Shown piece by piece: positions 12,436 through 23,015 of a stretch of DNA of 64,000 bases (the first letter of the stretch is position 1; each line of letters opens with the position of its first letter). Source of the DNA: Symsagittifera roscoffensis (taxonomy: Eukaryota > Xenacoelomorpha > Acoela > Convolutidae). The position numbers and the translations under genes are program-made. Location of the stretch: contig NW_026971105.1 in NCBI RefSeq assembly GCF_963678635.1, positions 1-64,000 on the forward strand. Reading direction: 5' to 3'. The notes below the pieces were generated by a model. That model worked only from the letters and a program-made list of their open reading frames with translations, did no database searches and had not been told where the DNA came from.

Positions 12436-13055
12436 TTGTTTTTGGAAATAAGGCTTGTCTTGTCGAACAATTCCAGAGTATGGGAAAGCGTCTGACAATT
12501 CCATAACTCGGGAAAAAGATCCGTAAAAAGCTTGTTCAAACATTTTTTTATTCTATTAGTTGTACGATAAATTTTTTCTCCAAATATGCTTTTGTTTGAT
12601 AAACTATTTGTGTGAATCCGAATAATCTATCTAGTTTTAAAAACGAAATTTTCACAGGATTTAACCCTGCGCATTTGAGAGACCTCTTTTGCATCGTAAT
12701 GGAGTCTTTCAAAATTCCTTTTTCCATATATGTATCTTTAGTTTTTAGGAAACTTACTTCAGCTATCTCGAGTGTTGGATTTTGCTATATGTTACTGCAC
12801 AACTAGCAAAAATTATAAAAACTTATCAAAGTAATGGAAAAACTATTCGTCCACTTAAGAATTCTTTAAAGTTCCTGAAATAAGAATAGGAATTCGAATC
12901 TTTCAAGAAAATGAAAAACAAAATATAATTCTACGCAAACTTTTATGCAAGAGACTTATAAGATTTACATTCCAAGAATACTCGTTTTTTTCAGTTTTAC
13001 ATAGTTTTTGAACAATGAATATTAAAAATGTTTCAGCGCGTTGTTATGTAACTTT

Positions 13056-14232
13056 TCAGCCCATAAAATCATATTCTTTGAGGTTAACTTCTAATAAAAC
13101 GTGGTTATCGTCATTGCGACGGTTGAGCGCCAGCATTGCAACAGGGACATACGTTTCGACGTTTGTATTGGTGCCGACCACATCTCGGTTGTCACGCCGG
13201 CACGATGAAAGCTTAACACTATATTGCCGATGTCCAAACATGAAATTCAAAGAGTGCATTACGGCGAACAAGTAAAACAGGACTCCGCTAATTGAATACA
13301 GAAACGTGGTAGACTCCCAACCAAAGGAACCCGGTTCGAACCTCAGCAGGATCGTTGTGTAATAAGTCCGAGCGCAGTTCGTATTCATTTCCGAAAGCCG
13401 ACTCAGGATTGCGTAAGGAAACCAGCATAATACATAACGCAAAACCGAGCCGAGGTTAACACTTACTGTATGCAGGGACTTTCTTAGTACTATTTTCATA
13501 TGTGATTGGCCCTCGATTGCAGTGTTACGTAAAGTGTTGAACTTCCGTAAGATTTTCCAAAAAGTTACCGAGTAAATTGATAGGCAAATTATAGTTGTGA
13601 AAATGAACGTTACGGGCAACATTGCATCGAAAACATCCAGAATTCGGTAGATGTTAAATTCATGCTTGCCGTCGTCGAAAATTTTATACGAGCTATAGTA
13701 TATGACATCTTCGTCATTCGGTTTAGTTACGTATCGTTTGTTCGCTCGCCAATAACTTTCGAGGAACGACATGATAACGCAATCCAGAATGGCCAAAATT
13801 ACCGTACACACAAAAAACTTAGCATTTCTTTTCACTAATTTTTTTCTTTTCTGGATATTGAGATGGTTGTTGAAATGAATAAGACGATCAATTGCTGTGA
13901 AAATAGCACTTAGGCTGGTAACAGCGCCAACAACTCGTCGTCGTGTTTCCGTTACTGTCAACAAAGTTTGATGAAGTTTTGGCGTTTCTTTTTTGTCGAC
14001 ATAGACGTCGAGAATTTCAAAGATAAATGTTGTGATTGACATTTCAAGGCCGCAAAATAGAAACATGGTCGCAAATAGTGTCGCGTGAACGATGTGTGAA
14101 TAACGACCTTTTCTGACATTTTTCACGGCTTTGACAAGAAGGTGAAAATTTGTGATGGTCGCAATGATTCCAATGATGATCAAAATGATATACTGGTTCC
14201 TTATAAGGAAGTTAGAGTCTTCGTAAGAGTCG
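13056..14232 (-). CDS. Gene D: rhodopsin-like 7TM receptor, last exon
   Basis: This frame runs from the acceptor GAATAG|C (exon base 14232) to a stop at 13056 and holds all seven membrane segments of a class-A-like GPCR. TM1 starts near QYIILIIIGIIATITNFH. TM3 ends in DRLIHF in place of DRY, TM6 carries CWFPY (the CWxP element), and TM7 ends MHSLNFMFGHRQ, lacking a clean NPxxY. A hydrophilic ECL2 of about 40 residues lies between TM4 and TM5, and the tail is basic. It is a plasma-membrane receptor by family. The ligand is unknown, and it is unrelated in detail to genes A-C. An in-frame TTG at 14183 is not the start, because upstream codons back to 14232 are coding and join the exon at 14420-14649. 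Confidence 0.8.
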
Positions 14233-14419
14233 CTATTCTAAAAACAAAATTAATGAAAATAATGTCACAAAATCAACATTTGTTATAATTATACGAAAGA
14301 AAAGGTGCCACCTAGATTCGAACCCTTAACCATTGGTGAAAAAAGTCAAAATATATTTTTTAATCGTGTAAAAATAACGTTTTTTCAAAAAACTGTCAAA
14401 GTCAAGGTAAGAAGATTAC

Positions 14420-14649
14420 CTCTTCTTAAAATTATGTAATAAACTTGCATGACGTAATGGATCTTTCCGTTCCGAACTGGGCAGATCAACTGCGTACAAG
14501 GCCACCTCTCGTATGATTCCGATGTGGTCAAACGCCTTCACACATTTCTCATTCGTGAATCGGTCGACGAATGCAGTCTGTTCGATTAGTTTGAACTCGC
14601 TCAGTTTGATGTAGCCATTTTGCAGGTACGCTTCACATTCTGCAGGATC
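14420..14649 (-). CDS. Gene D: extracellular N-terminal exon (partial gene 5' end)
   Basis: The acceptor TTTGTTTTCAG|GATCC precedes base 14649. The exon encodes a soluble, charged segment (DPAECEAYLQNGYIKLSEFK ... PLRHASLLHNFKK) and ends at donor AAGAG|GTAATC after 14420 (phase 2). Joined to C at 14232 it completes a Ser codon and leads into SDSYEDSNFLIRNQY and TM1. Cysteines in AEC and EKC may form an extracellular disulfide. Earlier exons carrying the start codon and any signal peptide must lie above 14650 but were not identified. Confidence 0.7.
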
Positions 14650-15302
14650 CTGAAAACAAAAAAAAATTGAAAATCTGGAATGAATTTTTGATTGCCTGTC
14701 GAAAGAGGTTTTATACAACATTTTTAGGCATAAAATTTCATGTTATTTTTTGGTTGAAATTTCGAGTTCGCTTCAATCGAATTAAGCAGAAAAGCAACAA
14801 TGATTTTGTTCGAATGAACTTTTTCACACTTTTTAACCTCAAGAAATTTTTGTAAACGTTTTACTTTTTTAAATTTTGTTGAAAAACCGACAATTTCTCA
14901 AATCTTAAAAGATTTGATTATCAACGAGTTATGACCAAATTAGGGCGTTATATATTAGAACATCATCATTTCCAGTGATGTCTTTTTCTATAGGTGTATC
15001 TTTTTAATGATCCGTCATCTATCGAAAAAATTAAACTCTATGCTTTAAAACAACATTTCAATTTAAAAACTCTCAAAAGACAAGGATAACAGGTTTGTGT
15101 GCAAGTAGCACAGAATGTTAGAACTCTTCATGAAAAAATATTTCATGTTCTTTTTATTCATTTAAAAGAGTTTTTTGTGCCTTCTGTGGTCTGAAAACTA
15201 ATCGAAAGCGTAGACAATTAGTAAGTTATTGGCATTCAAAAACAAAAATAACTGAAAAAAAAACTGTTTCGAAAACTTTTTTTTTGATTTTTTTTTGCAG
15301 TT

Positions 15303-15504
15303 CAGTACGTGACCAAACTGTGCACTGGATAGGTGCACAATTTTGTGTCTGTATGTTCCTGGATTCCAGAGACAAGTGTTTAAACATGTTAAAATTTTGT
15401 CGGAACGATCAAATAAAATGAAAGTACAAAGGAAGAACGAAGGGAGCATCTTTGTTGAGGAATCCGCTTACATTAACCAAAAAGCACAGTTTGGCCCCGT
15501 AATG
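15303..15504 (+). repeat. MITE (GAGGCCAAACTGTGCA family), full copy
   Basis: It starts CAGTACGTGACCAAACTGTG and ends CACAGTTTGGCCCCGTAATG. Between the ends are TGCACTGGATAGGTGCACAA, CTGGATTCCAGAGACAAGTG and GAGGAATCCGCTTACATT. Dinucleotide TT flanks both ends. Confidence 0.85.
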
Positions 15505-16139
15505 TTCTAACTTTCATTGTCAAGTAAGCGCTAATTGTAGCTTTACGAAACCATTCTTCCCGTATTTTTTTTTCTGTTTTTCTTCTTCCAAAAGAAATAT
15601 AAATCTAGCGGCAAAACGGTGAAAGACTTATTTTTGAAAAAGTAACAGAAAAAGTTTTCTAAAGTATATTTTACTTGAAAATAGTTATCTACAAACCGCT
15701 TTTTTTATTTCACAGAGTTATATTCAATACAAATTCTTAAAATAATTATTGTTTTGTGGTGAAAAATGTTTGTTGATTTTCAACTATTTGTGGGAACAAA
15801 TTCTTTTCAAGGTTTAAATTAGTCTGATATTTGTATTACACGGGATTTTTTGCAGTTTATCCATTATGTTTGCAGTGTCAGTTAACAGATATGAAAATCC
15901 TTGAGTATTGAAAATATGTCGATTTGATTATCCCAACTTTTTCTAGCCAAACTGCCCTCGAAAGTAACTTTATATCCAGATGAATCCACAGGTTATTTCT
16001 CTGACAGCGAACGAATACAATGTCTTTTCAAGTATAGTCGTATATGAGTTAATGACTACTAATGCGTCCATAATCAAGTTTTAAACACTCATAAAACAAA
16101 ACTGACAACCAATTTTAAGATTTCAGACGTGATGTAGAG

Positions 16140-16340
16140 CATTACGAGGCCAAACTGTGTATTTTGTGCTTTGGAAGCAGATTCCGCTACAAGGGCGCTC
16201 TCTTTTGTTCTGTTTTTGTTCTTTCGTTTTCTTCGATTGCTCTTAAGATGTCTTAACATTTTTACACACTTGAAATTGGATTCCAGTGACCTAAACCCAC
16301 TAAACTGTGCGACTATCCAGTTCAAAAACTGTCCCCGTAC
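16140..16340 (+). repeat. MITE (GAGGCCAAACTGTGCA family)
   Basis: The left end CATTACGAGGCCAAACTGTG is perfect. The middle has GATTCCGCTACAAGGGCG and GGATTCCAGTGACCTAA. The right end is degenerate (ACTGTCCCCGTACTG). Confidence 0.75.
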
Positions 16341-16613
16341 TGAAAGAAAAATTCGTGAGAAATTTTTTTTTTAAAAGTCATTGGTTTGGAAAATTTTTTG
16401 AACTTCATTAAAATAATTTTTCATTTCTTTTATTTCAAGCTGCTTTTGTTGCTTTTTTTTGCAGTATTTGCATTGGAATTATGCTCAAACTTTTTCATTT
16501 TTACGAAGAATACCTATTTAGCAATATTTTGCGGCCTCAACATAACGATTTTGCAGAAAACAAGAATAAAAATCATAAACCAATTGTTTAAAATTTGTTC
16601 CTGCTTTTAATCA

Positions 16614-16798
16614 TTAGTTGACTTTAACTGATGGTTCATCGCTGTAAGACTGTTCAAACTTGTCTTCACCAAACTCCGGCTTAGAGATTCTAGATCCAGA
16701 GCCAAGAAACTTTAAACTAAACTTTTCAAAAGATCTGATAAAATTTCTTCTGGTTTTTCGCAGTGAAATTCTTTTTGTTGATACAGGTAAACAATTCT
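16614..16798 (-). CDS. Possible C-terminal coding exon, unknown protein
   Basis: After an AAACAG|AA acceptor-like site near 16798, one frame stays open to TAA at 16614 and encodes about 60 residues: Lys/Arg-rich at first (STKRISLRKTRRNFIRSF), then Gly/Ser-rich, then acidic (GEDKFEQSYSDEPSVKVN). The composition resembles a receptor cytoplasmic tail and is unlike the Phe/Asn/Lys noise elsewhere. No upstream partner exon was found between here and gene A, and I do not recognise the sequence. Confidence 0.3.
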
Positions 16799-16919
16799 GT
16801 TTTTTAATCAACCGTTTTTTTTACTGCTAATAACCTAGTTTTTGAAGCATGGCTTCAAAAAATAAAAAAAATCATCCTTAATCCTTGATAAAAATTATAG
16901 GTTTCAAAAAAAAAAAACT

Positions 16920-17137
16920 TTTACGAGTCCAAACTGTGTATATTGTGAGCTGTAAACGGATTCCGCAACAAGGACGCTATCTATGCTTTTCTTTGTTTTC
17001 ATTTTCTTTGATCAGTCCGAGAAAATCTTAACGTGGTTAAAAACTCGTCTCTGGATTCCAGAGACTTAAGAACACCACATCTTGCGGCTATCCAGTGTAC
17101 AGCTTGACCTCGTCATGTGCACAGTTTGGCCTCGTTT
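16920..17137 (+). repeat. MITE (GAGGCCAAACTGTGCA family) with doubled right end
   Basis: The left end is TTTACGAGTCCAAACTGTG. Two right-end copies occur in tandem: CAGCTTGACCTCGTCATG to 17116, then CACAGTTTGGCCTCG to 17135. The internal GATTCCGCAACAAGGACGCT and CTGGATTCCAGAGACTTAAG are typical. Confidence 0.75.
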
Positions 17138-18094
17138 ATTACAAAATAAATTCCAAAGCAGCCTGCCTAGTCGAAGAAGGGAGGTTATCTTATAAAATTT
17201 TGCAGGATTCTTGCAAGAACTTTTTAAGGACGATACATCTCTTTAAAAGAACTCACAACATTTTAAAAGATAACGTTTTTTGAGCTAGATCTTTAAAGAT
17301 CTCGAGCAAAAAACAGCTTTACATCTCAAAGTTTTTGTTGGAAGTATAGTGGTAACATTTATATACTTGAACAAATCAGCAAGAGAGAGAAAAAGAAAAT
17401 TATTACAGCATAAACTATGAACATTTTCGTTTATCGTATCTATGTGAACACCAAATAATAATTATTTCAAGCTTCTTGATTCTATTGATCAAAACTTTGT
17501 CATAAATAACGAAATTAAATTTCAAACACTAGAGTTGCAAAACTAGATAAATTACTCCAAGAAAAATTGTTTTCGGAAATCCTAATTGAAAATGCTTAAA
17601 TTATAACCAGAACCTGTAGTTTTTTACATTTTGAAAGCGGAAAAAATGTTCATCTAAAGGAACATTAATGAAAACAGGGCCAATCTTATTTTTTATCCGA
17701 TCACAGTTTCTAGGTTGAAAGCTGCAATCAAAAATAATCTATAAAATGTTTGGATCAAAGTGCTGAAGGGTTGGCAGGGTGTTGTTTTTTGGTTAAAAAA
17801 TCATGCGGAAGTATTCTGAATACTCTAACCTTTTTGCAATTAACTTCAACCACTTGACCGTTCACAAAAAAATTAGCTGCGCCGCTATAAAAAATGAAAA
17901 AATTCAGAGTTATAGCTCTCGAATGAAGTCGTGCATAGTGTTGAAACAAAAGTTCATATCAAGAGTTCGAACGTTTGACACAAACGTTCCAACTTTCGTT
18001 CGGGTGTTAAACTTCTCAAAAATTCTGAGCAGTAATTTTTTTTTCACAAAAAAATGGAGCCTTAGTTAACAAGTAGTTGAAAAGTACCGTAGTT

Positions 18095-18300
18095 AACAAA
18101 TCCCAATTATCACACATGAAGATTTGCATATCAACATGCTCCCCAGACAACAAACTGCGTTTTTTTGCTACTACATCACCAGCTGTACTAAAAACACGTT
18201 CTGGTGGTGTGCTCGTTGGAGTGATATAAAAAAATTTTTAACCACTTTCGCTAGAGAAGGGAAACTTGACTGCTTTGACCTTCCAGTTTTGTTGAGGATC
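18095..18300 (-). pseudogene. hAT transposase C-terminal dimerisation region, remnant
   Basis: From 18219 downward the minus strand encodes PTSTPPERVFSTAG, then VVAKKRSLLSGEHVDMQIFM and CDNW. This matches the conserved hAT C-terminal dimerisation motif (TS.PSERVFS.AG...KR..L....V..L.FL..N) as known for the superfamily. The preceding part (SLAKVVKNFFIS) is in a different frame, so at least one frameshift separates them. The rest of the transposase was not found. It is a dead autonomous-type hAT fragment, possibly related to the source of the hAT MITEs in this window. Confidence 0.75.
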
Positions 18301-18791
18301 GAAGTTTTCGTTGAGGTTGCTCTCATTGCAATATTAAACTTGTTCGAAACAGAACAAAAAAAAAGAAGTTCTATCAATACACATACAATGGTTAAAACCC
18401 TAGATAGAACATTTCAGATGATTACGTCGATTGTTAAAAGCATTAACCCGAAAAAATCATACCGAAAATTATATCTAAAAAACAGGTGCAATTTGAGACT
18501 CGTACAGACGATGTTGATGCACCTCCTGTAGCCTTTGGTCACTTTATATATGATGTTTTTTTTAGCCTTTGGTCACTTGTCTCATTATTTTTTCCCAAAA
18601 AACATCAGTTCCTTTTACGGTTCAGTAAAGTTACGATAATGAAATATTAACGTAGTTCAAAGTTCAGTTTTTTTTTCTTTCTGACAAAAAAAAACAAAAA
18701 AAATGCCTATTTCATCAAATCGTTTAATTGTAAACATTAAACTTGTGGTATTAGGTTTTAATTTGAAACTAATTTATGAAATTCGTGCTCT

Positions 18792-19476
18792 TTAAGTTAA
18801 TTTTATTGGAAAGAGTTCAGAATATCTCGTTACTTCAAAATGAGTGCCGGCGGCGTTTTTTCGTAATTTGTCTCTCGTCCTAAATCCGAATTCTGTTCCG
18901 AAACCACTCTTGTCGGGCTGCGAACGAAGATGGGCGTTTTCCTCAAACCCGCTGTCAAACTAGTAATCTTTTTCCTTCGTTCTTGAGTTCGCTTTTGAAA
19001 ACTGGGCTAAGAAATCCATAAACAATGATATCCAAAGTACCAATGAAAACTCCGACAATATTATCCCAAACATTAAACCACTCACGAATATGATCGTCTT
19101 CAATAGGCCCACTGTAAATTTCGATTATTTTCCGAATGAGAATTGGAAGCAACGATAGAACGTAAACCAACGCTGTGATCGATAGTCGTAATGTCGGTCG
19201 ATTTATAAACAGTTTGGTTATAAGAAGTTTCTATCTCGTAGCTATCATTTAACTCATTAATCGATAGCCGCAAATCGGATTGAACTAATTGCGCATTTCG
19301 TTTCTTAGTTTCAAAAGAAATTTTGACTGTTATCACGAACAAAATAATTGCCAAAACTTGAAGAAAAATCTCGAAACTGAGAAAAATCACTTTTGTCAAC
19401 TTTGCTTTCCCAGATATCAAACATTGGTCTTCGTTTGAGTTCAGAGCATAGGTGAAGTTCGAAAAGCAACCACGAC
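18792..19476 (-). pseudogene. Gene A exon 4: TM5-TM7 of the 7TM family, two frameshifts
   Basis: The acceptor TTTTTTCAG|GT precedes 19476. The frame gives GRGCFSNFTYALN (ECL2), the conserved QCL(I/L) motif, TM5 (VIFLSFEIFLQVLAIILFV), a long hydrophilic loop and NQTVYKS. Near 19200 the frame shifts; the next frame gives TLRLSITALVYVLSLLPILI (TM6), EIYSGPI and TM7 ending VYGFLSPVFKSEL. It stops at 18955, where a second shift restores a Ser/Arg-rich tail (DSGFEENAHLR ...) ending at 18792. Genes B and C have neither shift. So gene A is a recent pseudogene, or the assembly has indel errors here. Confidence 0.75.
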
Positions 19477-19688
19477 CTGAAAAAAATGATACAAGAATGG
19501 CCGGTTTTAATTAGTTTGTTTTCGGTTTCCTGTCGTTTTTAGGGGGAGGGGTGCAGTTTTTTCGTTCAACGCGTAAGCTCACTCAATTGGACAATTCAAA
19601 ACATCTGAACTTGGCTGAGATACTCTGAATACAAGAATTGAATACATTGTTGCCGGGTCAAATGTTCTTTTAATTATTTATTTTTTAC

Positions 19689-19867
19689 CTGAATACACAT
19701 TTTCAGTTGGGACTACTTTGAGGAATCCAATGCCAGTGTTGAGTACAGTTAGACTGCATCCCAGTGTCCATACAATAGAGTGGCATAGGAAATGGAACTG
19801 AGGTGTCTCCGCTGAGAAGCCAGCAGGTTTCAGGATCAGAAGCACGTTGATGATCAGCACAATCGAC
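19689..19867 (-). CDS. Gene A exon 3: TM3 end and TM4
   Basis: The acceptor CAACTGCAG|G at 19867 completes the Trp codon of WSQIW, followed by SIVLIINVLLILKP. This corresponds to SLTLIVHVFLILNP in gene B and SLLLIVNMLLTLQP in gene C. TM4 contains the conserved Trp (SIVWTLGCSLTVL). The donor TTCAG|GTAAAA ends it at 19689 in phase 1. Confidence 0.8.
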
Positions 19868-19954
19868 CTGCAGTTGGAAAAACATAGCCAACAGACTGTT
19901 GAAAAAAGGTCAATGAACGCAAGTAATCAGAAAAAAAGTTAAGACTCATTTTTA

Positions 19955-20066
19955 GGACGCCCCCCCCCCCTCAGGGATTCGAACCCCTGCCAGGGATTCG
20001 AGGACGCCCCCCCCCCCTCAGGGATTCGAACATTTAGGACGCCCCCCCCCTCAGGGATTCGAACAT
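19955..20066. repeat. Short tandem repeat derived from a hAT-MITE interior
   Basis: Three near-copies of a unit of about 35-45 bp contain C(9-12)TCAGGGATTCGAAC. The same motif (cccctcagggattcgacccc) occurs inside the hAT-type MITE at 60290-60315, and in reverse orientation in the one at about 9310-9345. It is an amplified fragment rather than a complete element. Confidence 0.7.
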
Positions 20067-20829
20067 TTAAATCTGTTCGAAATCCCTTAAATCTGTTTGA
20101 GTTTCTACGACAATCTATGATTGACACCTTTTGATTTAAGTAACTCAATTTGAGAAAACTAGAGCAATGGGTAATTTTTTTATTTCGCTGGAAAGTTCGA
20201 CAATAATTTTACAATTTGAAACAAGAATTCGATCAGATTTTTATGACCTTTCCACTTTTGATGTTCGATAGGCGAGTTTTGATTTCTTTTAACAAAGGAA
20301 ATGAACTGAAATTTAAAAATAAATCAAAAATCACTCTGCGAAAATTTAAATGAGCCTGAACAAATTTTAACTTTTTTCCTAAAAAAAAAGAAAAAAAATC
20401 ATCGCGACCTATACAAAATTGTGCAGTAAAAACTTCAAGAGACAACTTCATCGGCTCTTGAAGTTTTTGAGATTTGCAAGTTATTTATATTCTCAATCGC
20501 GTTTTGCAAAACAACACTACCTCATATTTTGTTATAATTTTCACTAAGAGATTTCGCATACAATAACTGAGTGCTCAAATTGATAATATTATAGGGGCTT
20601 TTGTAGGCTTTTGTGCTGGTAGTATTCTGTATGATGTTCTTTGCTTATGAAAAAAAAAGAATATGAAATCTGGGAAAAATCCATATCTACCAGAAAAGTA
20701 TGCTTAGGAGCAGTTTTTGAAATTGATTGGGCTAGGAATAGACGCAGTCGGTGGATAATATTTTTCTCAATTGACCGGAGATTCAAGCTTCCAAGAACTG
20801 AAACGTTTACCATTTGATTATAAGATTGA

Positions 20830-21370
20830 CAAAAATTTCACCGAAATAGGTTGTGAAATAGGTTGTGAAAAGATCTAAAATAGGTTGTGAAAAGTTAAAA
20901 TAACGCTTGGATACTTTAAGGATGGGTTATTTCAGATCTAATCTCAGATTTGAGTAATTGATTTTCTTGTTTTTTTTTCAGATCTGAAAAATCAATGATT
21001 CTGACTCAATTGTTGCTTTTGTTCGTTTTTTCATAAATTCTGCTAGCTGCCAGCAGGTACTCAGCAAAGTTTCTTTTTGAAGCAGTTAAAAAAACTACAT
21101 CTTTAGAAAAAAAATTGTTTATGTAATTATTCGAAAACTTTTCATCGCTAAATAATCTTTTTAATTTTGCGTAATTCACAAGCACCACTTAATAAAATTT
21201 CGCTCGCAATGCATTTATTATAAATTAACAGAGGAAATCTCAGATTTCATTTCAGATCTGAAATTTGGTTTTTCTAGGTTTTTTTTTAGATCTGAAAATT
21301 TCTACTTCAGATCTGAAGGTTTCAATTTCTATTCAAGATCTGAAAAAAAAACAAATTTCATATCTGAGAA
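20830..21370. repeat. Region rich in TCAGATCTGA palindromes
   Basis: In about 540 bp, CAGATCTGAAA-type motifs and variants (AGATCTGAAAAAA, TCAGATTTGAG) recur about ten times in both orientations, together with two ATAGGTTGTGAAAAG repeats at 20850-20895. It lies in the large intron 2 of gene A. No coding potential is seen. Confidence 0.6.
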
Positions 21371-21431
21371 TCAACATATGTAAGAAATAAACAATCCGCT
21401 GGGTACTGGCAGTATTCGAAGAGAAACCTGC

Positions 21432-22042
21432 AACAAGACTGCTCGTATCAGGGAGAGGCCCTGGATGTTCCGACTGCTTTTTAAGTTTTATGGAGCAGTA
21501 AACACATGAAAAGTTAATAGTAAAAAAACATGAAAAATATTGAAAAAAAAAATTTAATTTCTTTTTGATTTAAAATTTTTGCAAAAAATCATCCCCCCCA
21601 CACGCCATATAGAGTGCAAAGTGATAGATTTAGCTCCTAGTAACAAATCAATTATGGTAAATAAGCTTCGTTCAACCAATTTGGAGCAATTTCTCTAAGA
21701 CGGAACAATTCTCCGCTTACGCGTTTTTAGTGTGAAATTATCGCGAGTTAATTGTCCCAAAATGGGCAAAACGGTTATTGTTCCGACTTTCATAGCGAAA
21801 GTAACGGAATATTTGTTCTCGGGCTGGGTTTTTTCTTCAGACCAATTTCGACATTTGAACTAGCCTTTTATGGCAAAATTTTTTGATATCATTCAAAATA
21901 TATTGTTGTTCTGAGCTTGAATTTGAAAATAAATGCATCTTATTTTTTTGCATGGAATTTTTTAAATATTATTACTGTGCTCCATAAACCTCAAAATCAG
22001 TCGGAATATTTAGGGCTTCGCTCTGATACGAGCAGTCTTGTT
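21432..22042. mobile_element. MITE-like element with long terminal inverted repeats (about 610 bp)
   Basis: The left end AACAAGACTGCTCGTATCAG is the inverse of the right end CTGATACGAGCAGTCTTGTT. Internal parts of the repeats also pair: GTTCCGACTG... with AGTCGGAATATTTAGGGC, and TTTATGGAGCAGTAA with TTACTGTGCTCCATAAA. No transposase frame is seen. A partial, rearranged relative lies at 11782-12435. The element sits in intron 2 of gene A. Confidence 0.75.
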
Positions 22043-22307
22043 TTGATTCAAAGGTAATTGGTTAAAAAATGGCTTTAGTTTATTCTAGAGGCTAGTTGGA
22101 CTGAATATTCTGTTCGAGCCATCCTGATGCAATTACGCTCCTTTTTTTAATCCACCATGTTGAGTCAATTGAGCACTTGAACACGAAATAAATTGAGCAC
22201 TTAACCTTCATTTAAATGATAGAAACCTCAAGCATTGAGTGTATTTAAATTGAATTGTTTTTTTTTTAATGAATAGAAAAAGGAATCCGCATTTGCGAAA
22301 AAATTAC

Positions 22308-22463
22308 CATATTTGGGACCACTGAACTGTGCTCTCGGATAGAATGGTCACCACGTAGCACAGATAGGGATATCTGCTCTCAAATTCCACTCTATGGAAT
22401 GTATGGATCAGGCCACAAACAGTCATGACCAAGTCACACAACACTATCATGGCCGTCACTCTT
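22308..22463 (-). CDS. Gene A exon 2: TM2-TM3
   Basis: The acceptor TTTTCAG|A lies before 22463. The frame reads RVTAMIVLCDLVMTVCGL then ESRYPYLCYVVTIL and SESTVQWSQIW, ending at donor TATG|GTAATT (phase 2). It aligns residue for residue with gene B (ISMIVLSDS ... CFTVNLLLDAVLLWSQLW) and gene C (LAMIILSDS ... CILTNLF...WSQMW). The Cys near the start of TM3 is conserved and probably pairs with the ECL2 Cys. No ATG is present, so this exon is seen only through the family comparison. Confidence 0.8.
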
Positions 22464-22854
22464 CTGAAAATGCAGATCGACTTCCAACATATTTCGAGCG
22501 TAACTTAAAAGTTTACATGTTATTACTTTTTGAGGTTTAACTATATTGAATTTATCAATAATATGATTTTCAAACATTTTTTGAGAGCTTTTGACTCGAC
22601 TTTTAACCTTTAACCAAAAATTAACTATCATATCAATCTAATTTAAAAAACAAACGTATTAGAGGGTCGGATAAAAAAGTTATTGAAATTTCAAGAAACA
22701 GTTATTGCCAAAAGAAAAAACTCTTGCAAAAGGTTGAGATTTATTCATCTATTTGTAAGCTGGGTTACTTTTTTAACGGTTTTTAACCAACAGTATTGTC
22801 TTAAAACAATCATCGAAGTACTTCGCTTGAGCAATGGATTTAAAATCAACATAC

Positions 22855-23015
22855 CTCAAATTAGTTTTCAGCCTCTTGATCAAAAATGGGCTCAGAATCA
22901 AAAATGGTGAGTTGATAATTATGAAAAGAGAAAGTGGAATTGAAATGTATTCTGTTGGAAATGCAGGCTCAGTGTAGTTTTTTCCACTGTAGAATTCTCC
23001 AGGTTCGCATTGCAT
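22855..23015 (-). CDS. Gene A exon 1: N-terminus and TM1 of a 7TM family member
   Basis: ATG at 23015 begins MQCEPGEFYSGKNYTEPAF, a short extracellular N-terminus with the family Cys-x-Pro-x-Glu-Phe-Tyr patch and an N-glycosylation site (NYT). TM1 follows (YISIPLSLFIIINSPFLIL) and then the loop IKRLKTNLR. The donor GAG|GTATGT ends it at 22855 (phase 2). An in-frame GTG lies four codons upstream, but ATG aligns with the starts of B and C. The exons 23015-22855, 22463-22308, 19867-19689 and 19476-18792 make one minus-strand gene of about 400 codons. Its large second intron (19868-22307) holds repeats. Confidence 0.75.

Larger units (their letters stand above)
7664..13055. other. Intergenic, no gene seen; MITE and repeat sequence
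   Basis: The interval between the GPRIN-like gene and gene D holds MITE copies (8478, 10162), an intact hAT-type MITE (8950-9376), a TA microsatellite (9528-9551) and a diverged inverted-repeat element (11782-12435). Apart from these I see only AT-rich unique sequence. No open frame in it looks like coding DNA. Confidence 0.5.
14650..18090. other. Noncoding stretch with a cluster of MITEs
   Basis: Three MITE copies (15303, 16140, 16920) and one possible exon (16614-16798) are seen. The 5' exons of gene D should lie in the left part but I could not identify them. The rest is AT-rich with no convincing coding sequence. Confidence 0.4.

Noticed and set aside
14305..14335. tRNA gene on the minus strand (GGGTTCGAATCTAGGTGGCACC)
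   Set aside because: A good T-arm and box B are present, but the sequence where the 5' half should be is AT-rich with no box A or pairing acceptor strand; at most a 3' remnant.
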